60,000 bases of DNA from Owenia fusiformis (lineage: Eukaryota; Annelida; Polychaeta; Sabellida; Oweniidae). Within the stretch, counting starts at the first letter, position 1; each line of letters opens with the position of its first letter. The stretch spans positions 30,312,166 to 30,372,165 of the forward strand of contig CAIIXF020000011.1 in the NCBI GenBank assembly GCA_903813345.2, read 5' to 3'. Below the pieces are notes generated by a model that was given only the letters and a program-made list of their open reading frames with translations, did no database searches and was not told where the DNA came from. Below, in pieces: positions 1 through 11,700 of this stretch. The position numbers were made by a program, and so were the translations under genes.

Positions 1-61
1 TCGTATTAATTCATGGTATTCACTTTCCCTTAAGTCCCTAGTCCCATTGTCATACTAGATA

Positions 62-218
62 ACGGTTAGCATTTGATGAATGTGAAAGTTCGAAGTAACA
101 TACAGTTATTAATGGAGTAGTCGAGAGAGAAAACAGACAGGCTACTGTCGATGTCATATTCAGCCAATGGCATCTCATTTATAACTTCCTGTTCAGCTTG
201 ATCATTTATGTCGCTCTA
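62..218 (-). other. Coding-like island, possible terminal exon or repeat fragment
   Basis: On the minus strand an in-frame TAG forms the end of an acceptor-like sequence (AG just above 218). It is followed by about 50 open codons to a TAA at 62-64. The first half reads like protein (for example EVINEMPLAEYDIDSSL). It has no Met near its start, so it would need an upstream exon. It could belong to a gene running off the left edge, be an alternative 3' exon of the zinc-finger gene, or be part of a genomic repeat. No family recognised. Confidence 0.2.
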
Positions 219-285
219 GTCTGATACTTAACATTGTTTTAAAGCTTGGCTTTATATTGAGGACTTGACAGAGATTAAATTCAAT

Positions 286-450
286 TTAAAATCTCAACTT
301 AAAATCATGAGACTTCTCTGCTGCCGTAGTCATAAGCTTTTTTGGCTCCATTTGAGCTGATTTTTTCGAACTCCAACTGCAGAGTTCGCTGATACATAAG
401 GGCCTCTTGCTTGAGCGATATAGAGCAAACCCATGATAGTGTCACAAGAC
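286..450 (-). other. Coding-like island open in all three minus frames
   Basis: This segment is richer in G+C than its surroundings. On the minus strand it stays open for about 35-45 codons in all three frames, ending in TGA or TAA at about 286-345. One frame includes NGAKKAYDYGSREV; another includes MEPKKLMTTAAEK. Acceptor-like AGs occur near 451 and 415. Because all frames are open the reading frame cannot be chosen. It may be a 3' exon, untranslated sequence or a repeat. Confidence 0.2.
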
Positions 451-1499
451 CTGACTTGTAAAAATATAGTTTCACTCACTCCATTCTTTTTATGGAATCC
501 AATGTTCCAGAGTGATTTCTATATTGTGTTCAGAATTTGTGTAATCGGTGGTTAACACTTTAAAACATTAAAATGTAAAATATGAGTTTTATTTCTTTCC
601 CTTTTCTTTGCATTAATTAAAATATTAACATATTATAATACTGGCGATTACTAGAGTGCTGCTAACTCGATAAAAGGCTGGCGCTGGCTAGAATTGTCTA
701 TGGTTCTAGCCAGGATAAAGATACCAGAACTTCAACTGGACAATGGGAAGAACTGCTCTACCTTAGTGACTAATATGTCATGATATGACATCTAAAGAGT
801 CAATAAAAGATATAAAATAAAATATATAATATATTATGTATATTAATCGTATACCATAGACTGAGACATGAAAACTGTTTGTCATATTTCATTCACACTT
901 TATTTGTCTGACTTCATACTTTCAGAGAAAGTATTACATTAAACTATCTTAAATTCAACAATATGTTTGTGCAACAAATAGAATGAATTATCAATTCAAT
1001 GTAGGCCTATGTACAATTCAGCTTATTATATACAATATATACACATGAATATATGCAAAACATGTTGTAAATACCAACCTCTTTATAATATTGTAAAGTC
1101 TACAAAATACAAATCTACTTTAGTTCCATATTCACCTCATTCCATAGAACAAAATGCCAAAATTAGCTCAAAATGAACAATGGAGACTACCCATAATAAA
1201 AAGAAAACATTATAACAAACCGATAACGTATTGCTTGCTTTTGGTGTTACAAAGTTATGTAGTCGTATCAACAATATTCAATTGTATCCCAAAGGAGAGA
1301 CCTCTCAGCCAGAAACCACTCCAATATCAATTACATAGTCTCCTTTGACCTGTAATATCTATGTATGACCCCATCATTCATCAAAACCATCACTTCCCCA
1401 CCACTTCTTCATATTACCCCATCCATTTCCCTTCACATAATCACAACCCCCCCCCGTCAGCAATAAAGCCCCTTCTAACCCACTCCCCCACACTCAACC

Positions 1500-1675
1500 A
1501 CAGTAAAACCTGTCCAAGTGACCTTTGCTACCTCTAATAAAAAGTGTTCCATTTGGGAGGTGTTCCACTAATACAGAGGTTCATTTAACAATAAGCCAGG
1601 TTGTGGGACTTTGAAAAGTATTCCACTTCTGGAAGTGTTCCACTTGCAGAGGTGTTCCACTTTACGGTTTTACGG
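1500..1675 (+). repeat. Dispersed GTTCCACT-type element, copy 1
   Basis: It starts with CAGTAAAACCTGTCC and ends near TTTACGGTTTTACGG, a loose inverted pair. Inside, variants of AGTGTTCCACTT/GAGGTGTTCCAC recur several times. A homologous copy in the same orientation lies at about 19258-19425, sharing the order of the GTTCCA-type motifs and the central AGGTTCAT-TAACA-CAGTTGG/GGTTG block. It is best described as a non-autonomous MITE-like repeat; no coding sequence is present. Confidence 0.55.
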
Positions 1676-1777
1676 CATTTTTTCATGTTTTTCATAATTT
1701 TCTCCATCACACCTCACAGGAATAAACATATTTTATATACATTGTATGAGCATGGCTCTGAGTAACATGAATGTACA

Positions 1778-1783
1778 TTTATT
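1778..1783 (-). terminator. Candidate poly(A) signal of the zinc-finger gene
   Basis: TTTATT on the plus strand is AATAAA on the minus strand, about 510 bases beyond the stop codon at 2296. Further minus-strand AATAAA hexamers lie at 899-904 and 588-593, so the true end of the transcript is uncertain. Confidence 0.25.
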
Positions 1784-2295
1784 ACTATGTACATAAGGGA
1801 TCAACCATTATATCTTGAGGAGGTGATTGAACAACAGTTCACCTATTGTTGTATGTGCATAATGTACATTACTATGTCTAGGTAATAGTCATTGTTATAG
1901 TCCAATCTATAAAATACTAATCATGTTTAGGAGAGGACCACCTCCAGAATTATTAACTCAGGGGAGTTTTGTCCTATGAATTTGTTATAACAGTACAAAC
2001 CATTCTGTAATTCATCACACCTTCCTGTTTTACAACGAGCAATATATTTTTAGAAAGAACACTGATTGAATACATTGGTGAATCATGATCATTACAAATA
2101 GAGTTGTATTCAAGACAACATGACCTAAATGAATAGTACCAAGGGTACTGTGCTCACATGGGAAGGTTTCAATATTTTAATGTTTGTGAAATCATTGTGA
2201 AGTTATTACAAAAAAGCTGAAAACCTGATTTTTCTACAATAAAATTGGCAGCCATTTTGAATCTTTGCAACATTTATACCTACACATATGTATGC

Positions 2296-2720
2296 TTACT
2301 CTTGCAGAGAAATGGTCAAATCAGACTCTTCTAAACTGTCCACATGTACCTCTTCTTGCATAATCACATTCTGGCTGTCTATTGGTCCATCTGATGATGA
2401 TGTCATCACTTCATGTTGAGCAAATACTTCGTGATTGGCTGACATTGTTTGATTATCTTGAATCTGATTGGCTGTAATGTCACCAGCTTGCAAGGTGATT
2501 ATATTTGAATCTAGGCCCTGATTGGTCGAGTCCATGTTGATTATTTCTGAATAAACTACCTGAGAGTCTGTGATGACTTGTCCGTCATGTATTTCTTGGT
2601 TTTGTGAATTGATGAGTTTTTCTAGTTGTTGTGCAGTAATACCATTCTCTCCTTCTGCGTTGACCACTAGTTGAACCTGTGCCATCTGTTCATCTGTCAT
2701 ACTGACAACAGTGGTGCCAC
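2296..2720 (-). CDS. Zinc-finger gene coding exon 15 (C-terminal tail)
   Basis: The acceptor TTACAG ends at 2721 (minus), and a phase-1 entry completes a Gly codon begun in exon 14. The exon encodes about 140 residues rich in Gln, Asp, Glu and Val (for example TDEQMAQVQLVVNAEG), ending SLQE before TAA. This looks like an acidic, intrinsically disordered activation-type tail. The stop overlaps a donor-like sequence (GA then GTAAGC), so an alternative longer form cannot be excluded. Confidence 0.8.
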
Positions 2721-5700
2721 CTGTAACACACAAATAATACCCATAATGCAACAGTATAAAAAGTCAACAACAGTGCCACTTAATATAAATACAATCATAT
2801 AACCCATAATGCAATGGTAAGAATACAAGTGCTGCCATCTGGAATGAATAGAAAAAATAATACCCATAATGCAACAGTGTTCTTATGCAGACAGTTAAAT
2901 GTCAAACTGTTCCGTTAACTTATACAATTACCTATAATTAAATGATTAATTCAAGATCATTTATCTTAACCATTCTGGTTATTTTTCATTTTTGATCATA
3001 AGATATTATTCAAATGTATTGAACATTGCTGTCAACCCACAGAAAGAACAGTTGACAAATGTGAACTAAAGCATCTAAAATTATACTTTTAAAGAAGTAA
3101 TAGACCTCATGTGTTCAATTATAAAGAGTTTATAGCCTAACTATAATAAATGGTACATGTACCACCTGAAATAAGTGTTTCTTTGAATTAATCATCATTC
3201 AAAATACTCAAAAGTTAAATATTTCATTTCATCAGAGATGGACTAATATGTATTATAATTACAGTTAGAAATATATTTTCATAAAATTAATCATCAAATA
3301 TTGAGCCCGAAAAGCTGTATGACTGTCTGAACAAGCAGATTTGACAATTTTTCAAAACTATTGCAAAATGACTACCTGTTTCCGTGGTGATATCTTGTAC
3401 AATGTTTGAATTCAGGGGTTGGAAATGAGAGAGAATGGGTCAAAAAGCATTTCGAAAAATATGAATTCTCTATTATATTCCATTTTATGCATATCTAGTT
3501 CTACATTTTAATACACTGTTCAAGCCTGTAGCCAGCTTTTGCCAAGAGGGGGTTCCCTTTTTAAAAACTTACTGGGGTGGTTCACATGATTTTGAAATAA
3601 TTTTTGGTTGGGGTAGGGGGTTCACTCACCCCCTTCACCCCCCCCCCTCCCTGATGGCCCAATCCTCCTGATCACACTTGTATCAACACTTATGTCCTTT
3701 ACTTAGAAAATATGTTTTCTGCCTATCTACCTATAACAGAATGAGTGAGTTTTATATGTTACAAGTCTCTATGTGTTGCTTGGGGGTTGTCTGGCATATA
3801 GAGACTATGGTCAGAGTCTGTCCATCAATCACACATTATAAATACACGGCTAGTAGTATTGTAGTCATTTGTAATAGTTAAACATACAGTGATTGATTTC
3901 CATTTGTTAATCCAAGGCATTCAATGATGAGTTTCTAGTATCTGAATCCATCTGAATAAGTCCTCTCGTAAACTTTCTAGTGACAAATATTGGCAAAAAA
4001 GATTTCTTCATACTCGTGAACACTTCTCATTTTTAATTCTAACGGTAAGCTAATTTTTCCAATGAACACTTCTTCAATCTCTCTTTCCAATGAACACTTC
4101 AATGAATGATCACTGTCACTAGTCAGTGCAAAAAATCTCTTTCTAGAAAACGCTGAATTCACAGCCTGACATCATATTTTTCCACCGATGTCAATCTTTC
4201 TTATAATGGACAGATATCATGCATATTTTTAGATAAACATATACATTTCACTATACATATTTTCAGAAAACATGGGTGGTCATCCAATTCATAGTTCAAA
4301 AGTAAATGTCAACTGAACATCTCCAAGAAACAGGTATGTTTTACACCAAACATATAGACAACTGAAATAAGTTGAACTTGAATTTATATTCATGCTATTA
4401 AGTCTTGCTTCAAACCCTTATGACTTCACAAAGAAATAGATAGAGGGTGGGGTTCAATGACTCCATACAAGACTCCCAAGACATTAACATACACAATGTC
4501 ACCACCTGTCATTTGTTACAGACACTACCCACCAAATGCCAAACCCCAACCCCCGATTGCAGAACAGCATCCAAAAAAGTTGGAGACTATAACAATATGC
4601 TACTTGTGGTGGTGACATAAAAATCATTGATAAGTTAAATATGTGAAGCAAACAAAGACTGATAAAACTTCAAAGAAGTATACAAAAGCCATCAAATATT
4701 CCAAATCCATCACTGAATCCCTCAAAGCCAATTGGAAGATTTGATCACATGGACAACATAATGCATGATGGGACAAGGTATCCTGTGGTAAGTGAGGTGG
4801 TGAGTGTGATGATGGTACCATCCGTAACAATCAGTTAACCTATCATCAAATTATACAAAATGCAGCCACATTCACTTATTTTTACATTTTATCTGTTATT
4901 TATTATAGATAATTTATAGTGTGCTAAATTGAATATTTTCTCCTCCCAGGAGTTAAACTAAGTTCTTCATTGAGAGCATCCTGAAAAGCCATGAAAGAAA
5001 GCATGTCCATCCAGGAGTAAAGGCCACATGAGGGGCTTTATACTAAATGCATTTAGTCAATGGCATTCACGATTTACTAAAAATCAAGACATTAAATCAT
5101 AGTTTACTTAACAAAGGGTGTGTGAATATTAACCCACAAAGCACTGCAGAGGGTGTGTGGTAATCAACCCACAATGCACTTCATGTATGACTGCAACATA
5201 GTTTTTTTTATTATTTTCATTATTTTATCATCTTATTTTGTGATTATTTCATTTTGAAAAACAAAGGAGTTAAGGGTGACTATCAACCCCCCTCCCATTT
5301 CATAACCCATGATGAGATACCAACAGAGAGCTACCTCACACCCCCTTAACCCCCCACTGGCTCTCAATCCTGAGATGATGAAGCTCTCTTTTAAGAGTGA
5401 AATCAAACTACAGGTGTATTCGAAAGGTGAGTCTTTTGTACTTGTTGGAACATCTAGCCAATAAAGAAAAAAGAAAAGCTAAAAGAAAAAGAAAACAGTG
5501 ATGAATAGAAACGAACACCCAAAGACAAAACATCATTATCATTTATCAACATATGTCAAGGTTTTATTGATGTCTTTAAAGACTGCCCACAATGCGATAA
5601 AATACTCACATAATGTCCAGTTATGTACAGTTATATATCAATATTGTATGCAGTACTGGGACATTAACCAGTTAACAAAACAGTGAAAATGTGTTTTTAT

Positions 5701-8700
5701 ATAAAGAAAGAAAATAATGATGAATTAAAGTCACAAATGAAAAAACAACAACTATAATCAAATAAAAATATTGGAAAATCAACAAAACTTGGATTTAAAT
5801 TTCAAGAAAGGGTGTGAGATATTTCAGCACCCATGAAGTATTTTGGCCTGGTTCACATGATGTACCTGTAACATAATGTCATATGCCACCCCTGAGTGGA
5901 TGCATGAATATATTCAACATAAATACAGGGAGTTCTCCGACATTGATCTTTGCATTAGATTTCATGCTTAATAAAATTTTATTGACCATTTTATTTCATT
6001 TTTTATTTCCTATTATGCATAATATATTACAGTTAGAGTACTTATTTTGACACTGACTTGATTAACTTTGACAACCTAGGTCATGGAATACTTAAATCAG
6101 AAAGTTTAAATCAAAGTTTTCAAGAGATTTTTGTTCATGAATTTTTTTACTCATTTATAAAAATCATGAAGAAGCAAGTATTTTATTATATTATTGTTCA
6201 ATAAATTTGACTTGTTTAACTTGGATAGCCTATGTCATAATACTAACATACTTACCAACATTTTGGTCATGGCAATTTATTCTTTTTTATTTTAGAGATT
6301 GTACATACTGTTATTGTATGGGTGGGCCAAAACTGTTCAATTTTTGAAACAGTCCAATAACAATTTCCTAGTGGTATGCTAAAAAAAGAAATAAAATGAC
6401 AGTAATTGTCATTTCAAATTTGAACAATTTTAACCATCAGCTACGATGTTCCCGTCTTATTATCATAACCCCTAGGTATGTTATATATAGAATTTATAGG
6501 CGGTTAGTTTCCAGCAAATTCAAAAGAATATAAATGTCTAAATGAGAAGGGGGATGGGCACTTATGGAGTTAATAACCATTCCTATGTCTCACTTACAGC
6601 AAACCGTTCACATTCTACCTTGGTTTATAGTCCAATACGCCCCTAAGGCCACTCACATAAGTACAGATTTCATTGAAGAAATTCCCACAAAATACATTCC
6701 TGAAAATATTCAATGATTTGAACAATAGTTCAACTTGATCATTAGATTATCCAAAGATCATTTGTTTACATGACAGAAGATGAAATACCATATAATTTTG
6801 AAATATAAGAACAATACATATCAAATATGAAGATTTCTAGGCAGTATGTTACATATGTTATGGGACAAAATAAAACAAACCCTTTATTTTTTGTTTAACC
6901 AATGGCTTGCACTGCTACAGAATTCTTAAGCCTAAACTCGAACAAATATAATTTCAAGTATTTTAAAATTTAAAAAAAAATGCTGAGAAAATATCAAACT
7001 CAAGAGCAATGGAACTGTCCAACACCCATAATTATCTGTTTTTAACTAACCACCGTGATTGGTAGATGACGATCGGTCCCAATATCTTAAACCTACGAAC
7101 AAGACATGCCCATAATTAGTAGGTAAGTGAAGATGGGTTACACTGAACCGCCGCTTATTTTTGAAATTTAAAACATGAAAACCAGTGAATAAAATATGTG
7201 ACAATCATTTCTTAAATAAATAAATAAATTTCTTAAACTAATACAGAAAAATGGAAAAAATAAAAATAAATAAAACACAATGCTAGTTACCATAACACTG
7301 AACCCTAAATTGACCACCTTGTAGCATATTCAATAAACGTGATGTAAACATGGAATGAAAAGGATAAGAGGGCTGATATTTTAAGCGTGAGATATACGGA
7401 AATCAAACATGGTGGGGAGTGACAAGGGAAGAGTAGATGTTGGTACGGGAATAAATCGGGGATACATCGGCAGTTCACACAAACATACATAAAAATAAAT
7501 GTTAAAGAGAACCTATCAACAAAATTATGGTAGTTATGACTGCAACATGATATAAAGAGTAAATGGAGAAAGTTTGTGGGAAACTGAGATAATAGACTGT
7601 ATGTAACACTCAAAATTACATAAAATTGCCCAAAAATTGGATGGTCCATTGAGTTTTTTGAGAAATTGATTGCCAAAAATTTAAATGGCTGGGGATAATT
7701 TTAACGTGGGTCCTAACAATGGGGGAGGAGAAACAGTCAAGATATGATATAGTAGATCAGTATATAAAATATAAACTTAAAGATCAAATAAGTGAATTAT
7801 GGGTTAGATTGAACAGGAGACAACTTGCTTGTTCTGAGTTACAATTAATAAATGGTCATTTTTAATAGAACCTAGTGCCAGTAGAATAAACATAACAACT
7901 GAAGTACCACTGGAAGTGAAAACAACATTGATATATAGAATGCTATTTATTCAAAAGGCACAACAGGCAAGCTTTCAGATACCCCGAATGCAAAGGTTAG
8001 CTCTTTTTTTAAGAAGCAAAGCCAAACAAATATTCAACGAGGCATTAACATGCAAAATATTACCACCTGCCATTTGTTACAGACACTGAACACCAACCTA
8101 CAAAGCTACTCTCCATTCCCTTCCCTTCTGCATACCTCTCCTCCACAGGTGATGTAGATGGGGGAAGAGGAGTTAAGTTATGTAAGACTATGACACCAAC
8201 AATTTATGAATTTACAAATATACCTATTAAGGGGTATTTTTGCTTACTTCCTTCCTCTGTCACATGGAGCGAAGGGGGAGAGGGGGGTTACAGATCTATA
8301 AATATCTTCTACCTTAATGATTTGGTTCAGTGTGAAGAACAAATGATAAATGTTTCCTGGCCTTTATATGGCATTTCAGTACACACACATATGCTCCCAG
8401 TCACTGCGACCATCTAAACTTCATTTTTTACATGAAACACAGTCAAAACCAACCATTAATTTTAAATAAAAACACATTTGGTCAGATATATGAAAGCATG
8501 TACAACTTCTAGACTGGTACAAAGGTCAAGCAAACAGCCACTCAATAATGCCCTTGAGAATATCATATATCAGTGACTTTTGCCAATTTGCATTTTAATC
8601 ACTTCCTAGGAAGTCAAATGTTGCGTGTTGTGCCTTATCATCTCAAATATCTCTCAATTGTGCAATTTTAGACCAAGGAACCAAAAGTCAAGTCTTGATA

Positions 8701-11700
8701 ACCCCGTGTGCCCCCTCTCTATCAGCCTCCTCCCCACCCAACCCCCACTGGAAACCCAAGTTCATGGACACTTTCCAAAATTTCAATGCAAATCCTTGAC
8801 CAAGGCACTGAGACCACACCTTATGCATATCAATGTGTTTTGTTGTTTCACACCTCAAATAACAAGTAATTAAAAGTCTATAATAAATCAGAAACTGACC
8901 CCAGCAATGGAGCAGGTTCATTATCTGCTGTAATTAGACATAAAATCCTAGTTAAGATAACAATCTGAAAAACTGATCCTAAAACAGAGGGTTGTATAAA
9001 AATATATCTACTCTAATATGCAAAACATCCAACCATCCAGGCATATTGACAATGTCTTGTTTTTGAATGCCCCTCAAAATTGCCCCAAGTATTTCAATAG
9101 TTATACTGTCCAGGGCTATTAACAAGATATAGATTAATGGCAGGGAAGTTTGTTTCTAATTATTTCACTGGTCAGAAAAAACTTGACCACATGGAGTGTG
9201 TCAAATAAGTGCTTGAGGCCTGTAAGTGAAAACGAAAACAAGTCATATTTTAATTTAGCATTGAGAGAAAATAAGTATTGAGGCAAGGCAGGTAAAAGTA
9301 TATTCATATCAAAAACAAAGGGCATCATTGAACTATATTAAATACAAAACTATATTCTGTTAATACACAATTAAAGTGAACATTATTGTAGATGTAGTTT
9401 GTTCAACAAGGGGGGGGGGGTATTGCTATGAAAGGTTACTCTGTTAATATAATGAAAGGTTACTCTGTTAATATATTTAAAGCATTTTTAAGACCTTTCT
9501 TGTCTTTCAGAGTAATTTGAGCCAAGTATCAAAAAGTAAACAACTTCACACAACAACAACACATGTGCATAGCAAATCCCATTGTATGAAAGGGAGAGAG
9601 ACACACAGGGTGTTCCAAAAGAATGGATGTACCAAATCATTCAATTGCCATCAACAGATTCTATTATACTTTGAGTTATTTAATAGACAAAAACTTGAAA
9701 AATCAGATGTAAAAAACAAAATGGCAGCCAATATCAAACAAATTGACTAAAAACAAGGTATCATATTTTGCCCAATCAATTTTATTTTGGGGCATACCAT
9801 ATCCACAACTGCCCTTTCGAGTTAAATTTCAGTTGATTAAGTATAGACAGTGTGATTAAAGTAGGGAAATGTCTTCTGTTGTACTCAAAGATATGATTCA
9901 TTTCAATTAGACTTGACTGAGATATATGATAAGCATTTGTGATAAGCTAATATGATGTAAGGAAATTCCCATAGATATCTGTACATGTTACAAGATATCC
10001 TACATGAACTATGTAACAAGAAATCATTCATTTTGTTCATTTCCTCAAAAACATCATTATCAGGTGATTTTTTTACAAGACATTGCTCATATAAAAGCCT
10101 ATAATGTGATGTCATTTTGCAATTTGATATCTCCTTCATTAAAAAAACATACCCTTCACAAGACATGAAGAGATTAACTACAAGTACCCTCTTTAAATCA
10201 GGGATACTTACTGATTTAAGGTACATCAAATCAGAATATTTTGTTAGATAATAAACCACCACATCTAGAGCATCTATGATGTTTTAATAACATCCACCTC
10301 ACATTTTTAAGAATAGTAAAACCTGTATAATCTAAACTTCAGTCAAAGGTTTTATTCAGATTTCGGATTTCTAGGTGAGTCAATGGGAGATAACTAAATT
10401 GAGACCAAGAAAAAGCGTTCACATTGAGAGATGTTTGGATTAAATAGGTGTTTGGATATACAGGTTTCACTGTGTATGGAATTAAAAAAATTCACACGAA
10501 AGCTAAATTTTTAGATAGTTAGATATCAAAATTATATGATATTCAAAGTGCAGTAAGGCTAGCCAATAGGGTAACACATATAATGAATATTGAAATAGTT
10601 TCATAATAGATTGAGGGTACATACATACATACATACAATGACTTTTGAAATAGTTTCACAATAATATCTTCTTCCTTTATCTATTTCATCATTAATTACA
10701 TCATTATCTTATCTGAGAGCATACGTACATATAATTACTGTAATATCATTCCAATTTAAACACATCCTCATTTCCGCTTTGCTCCTCCCTAACTTCAACA
10801 GAAAAATTCTGACCAACATTTTCTCGAAAAATGCTTTGACATTTGACAAAATTCGCTCATTTTATTCATATTGTTTTTTTGGAAAAATTGGCAGTATCTT
10901 AAAAGTAGGAATTTTCAGCCATAGATCTTTCAAAACTAGTGTCTATGGATATCATACCACATAGACACTGTTATCCATAAAGGCATTTCATCGTATATAA
11001 TAGACAAGCAGAACAAAAAGTATGACTTCGACACTTTAAATCCTGATGACATTTTACCAATCCTAGAGATGAACATTGATGCCACCGAGGCTGAGGTGAA
11101 TGAGAGGGCAACCAGTAAAACAGATGACATCCTGGTAAAACAGCTGGTAGCTGCAAGAACAGACATCATTATAGTGAGCTCATCTATGATAATATTATAT
11201 GACCAATGTTTGGATAACAAGATAAATGACTAGGAATAAATCGGCACTATGATCCTATTTCAAACATGAAATAGAGTAAATCAGAGAGGAATAATAAGAA
11301 ATCGTGTGCACATTTGTGTAGTTCACACTTTAAATCATATACAAATGCCAGAAAATGAGGTCGTTTGTGACATTTTGAAGTACAAGGGAAGAACATAAGT
11401 ATGACCAAATAAATTTATTACACAAGGATGGGACCCAATTTCCCACACTTCATACTACTAAACCCTGCATAGACTCTATCCAACAGTTTTCAGGGTCATA
11501 TTTGCTGGTTACATTGAAATTCTCAATTTTGATTGGTCATGATATGACCACATGACCTGACCGACGATACCTCTCTTGTTTGTATCAATGCATTGGTATT
11601 GAGTCAGCAATTACCTTGTGGACCACAGCTCTGTTTTCTTGCAACACAGGATGTGAGGTGGTCATATTTGCCAGCACCTTACTCTAATTAATTAGTTTAT

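Larger units (their letters stand above)
451..2295. other. Region 3' of the zinc-finger gene stop codon
   Basis: This should contain the 3' UTR of the minus-strand zinc-finger gene directly left of the stop at 2296. It also contains a GTTCCACT-type dispersed repeat at about 1500-1675, listed separately. A plus-strand reading frame of about 64 codons at 1154-1348 has no family resemblance or protein-like composition and is not called. Nothing else is recognised. Confidence 0.4.

Noticed and set aside
5365-5475. Hammerhead-ribozyme-like or first-exon sequence (TGATGA, stem, GAAA)
   Set aside because: The base before TGATGA is not C and the stem does not start directly after the core. The small hairpin followed by AATAAA looks more like the tail of a decayed retroelement.
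10936-11220. 94-codon minus-strand frame opposite the coding-like island
   Set aside because: The plus strand has the more protein-like composition; the minus frame looks like its shadow.
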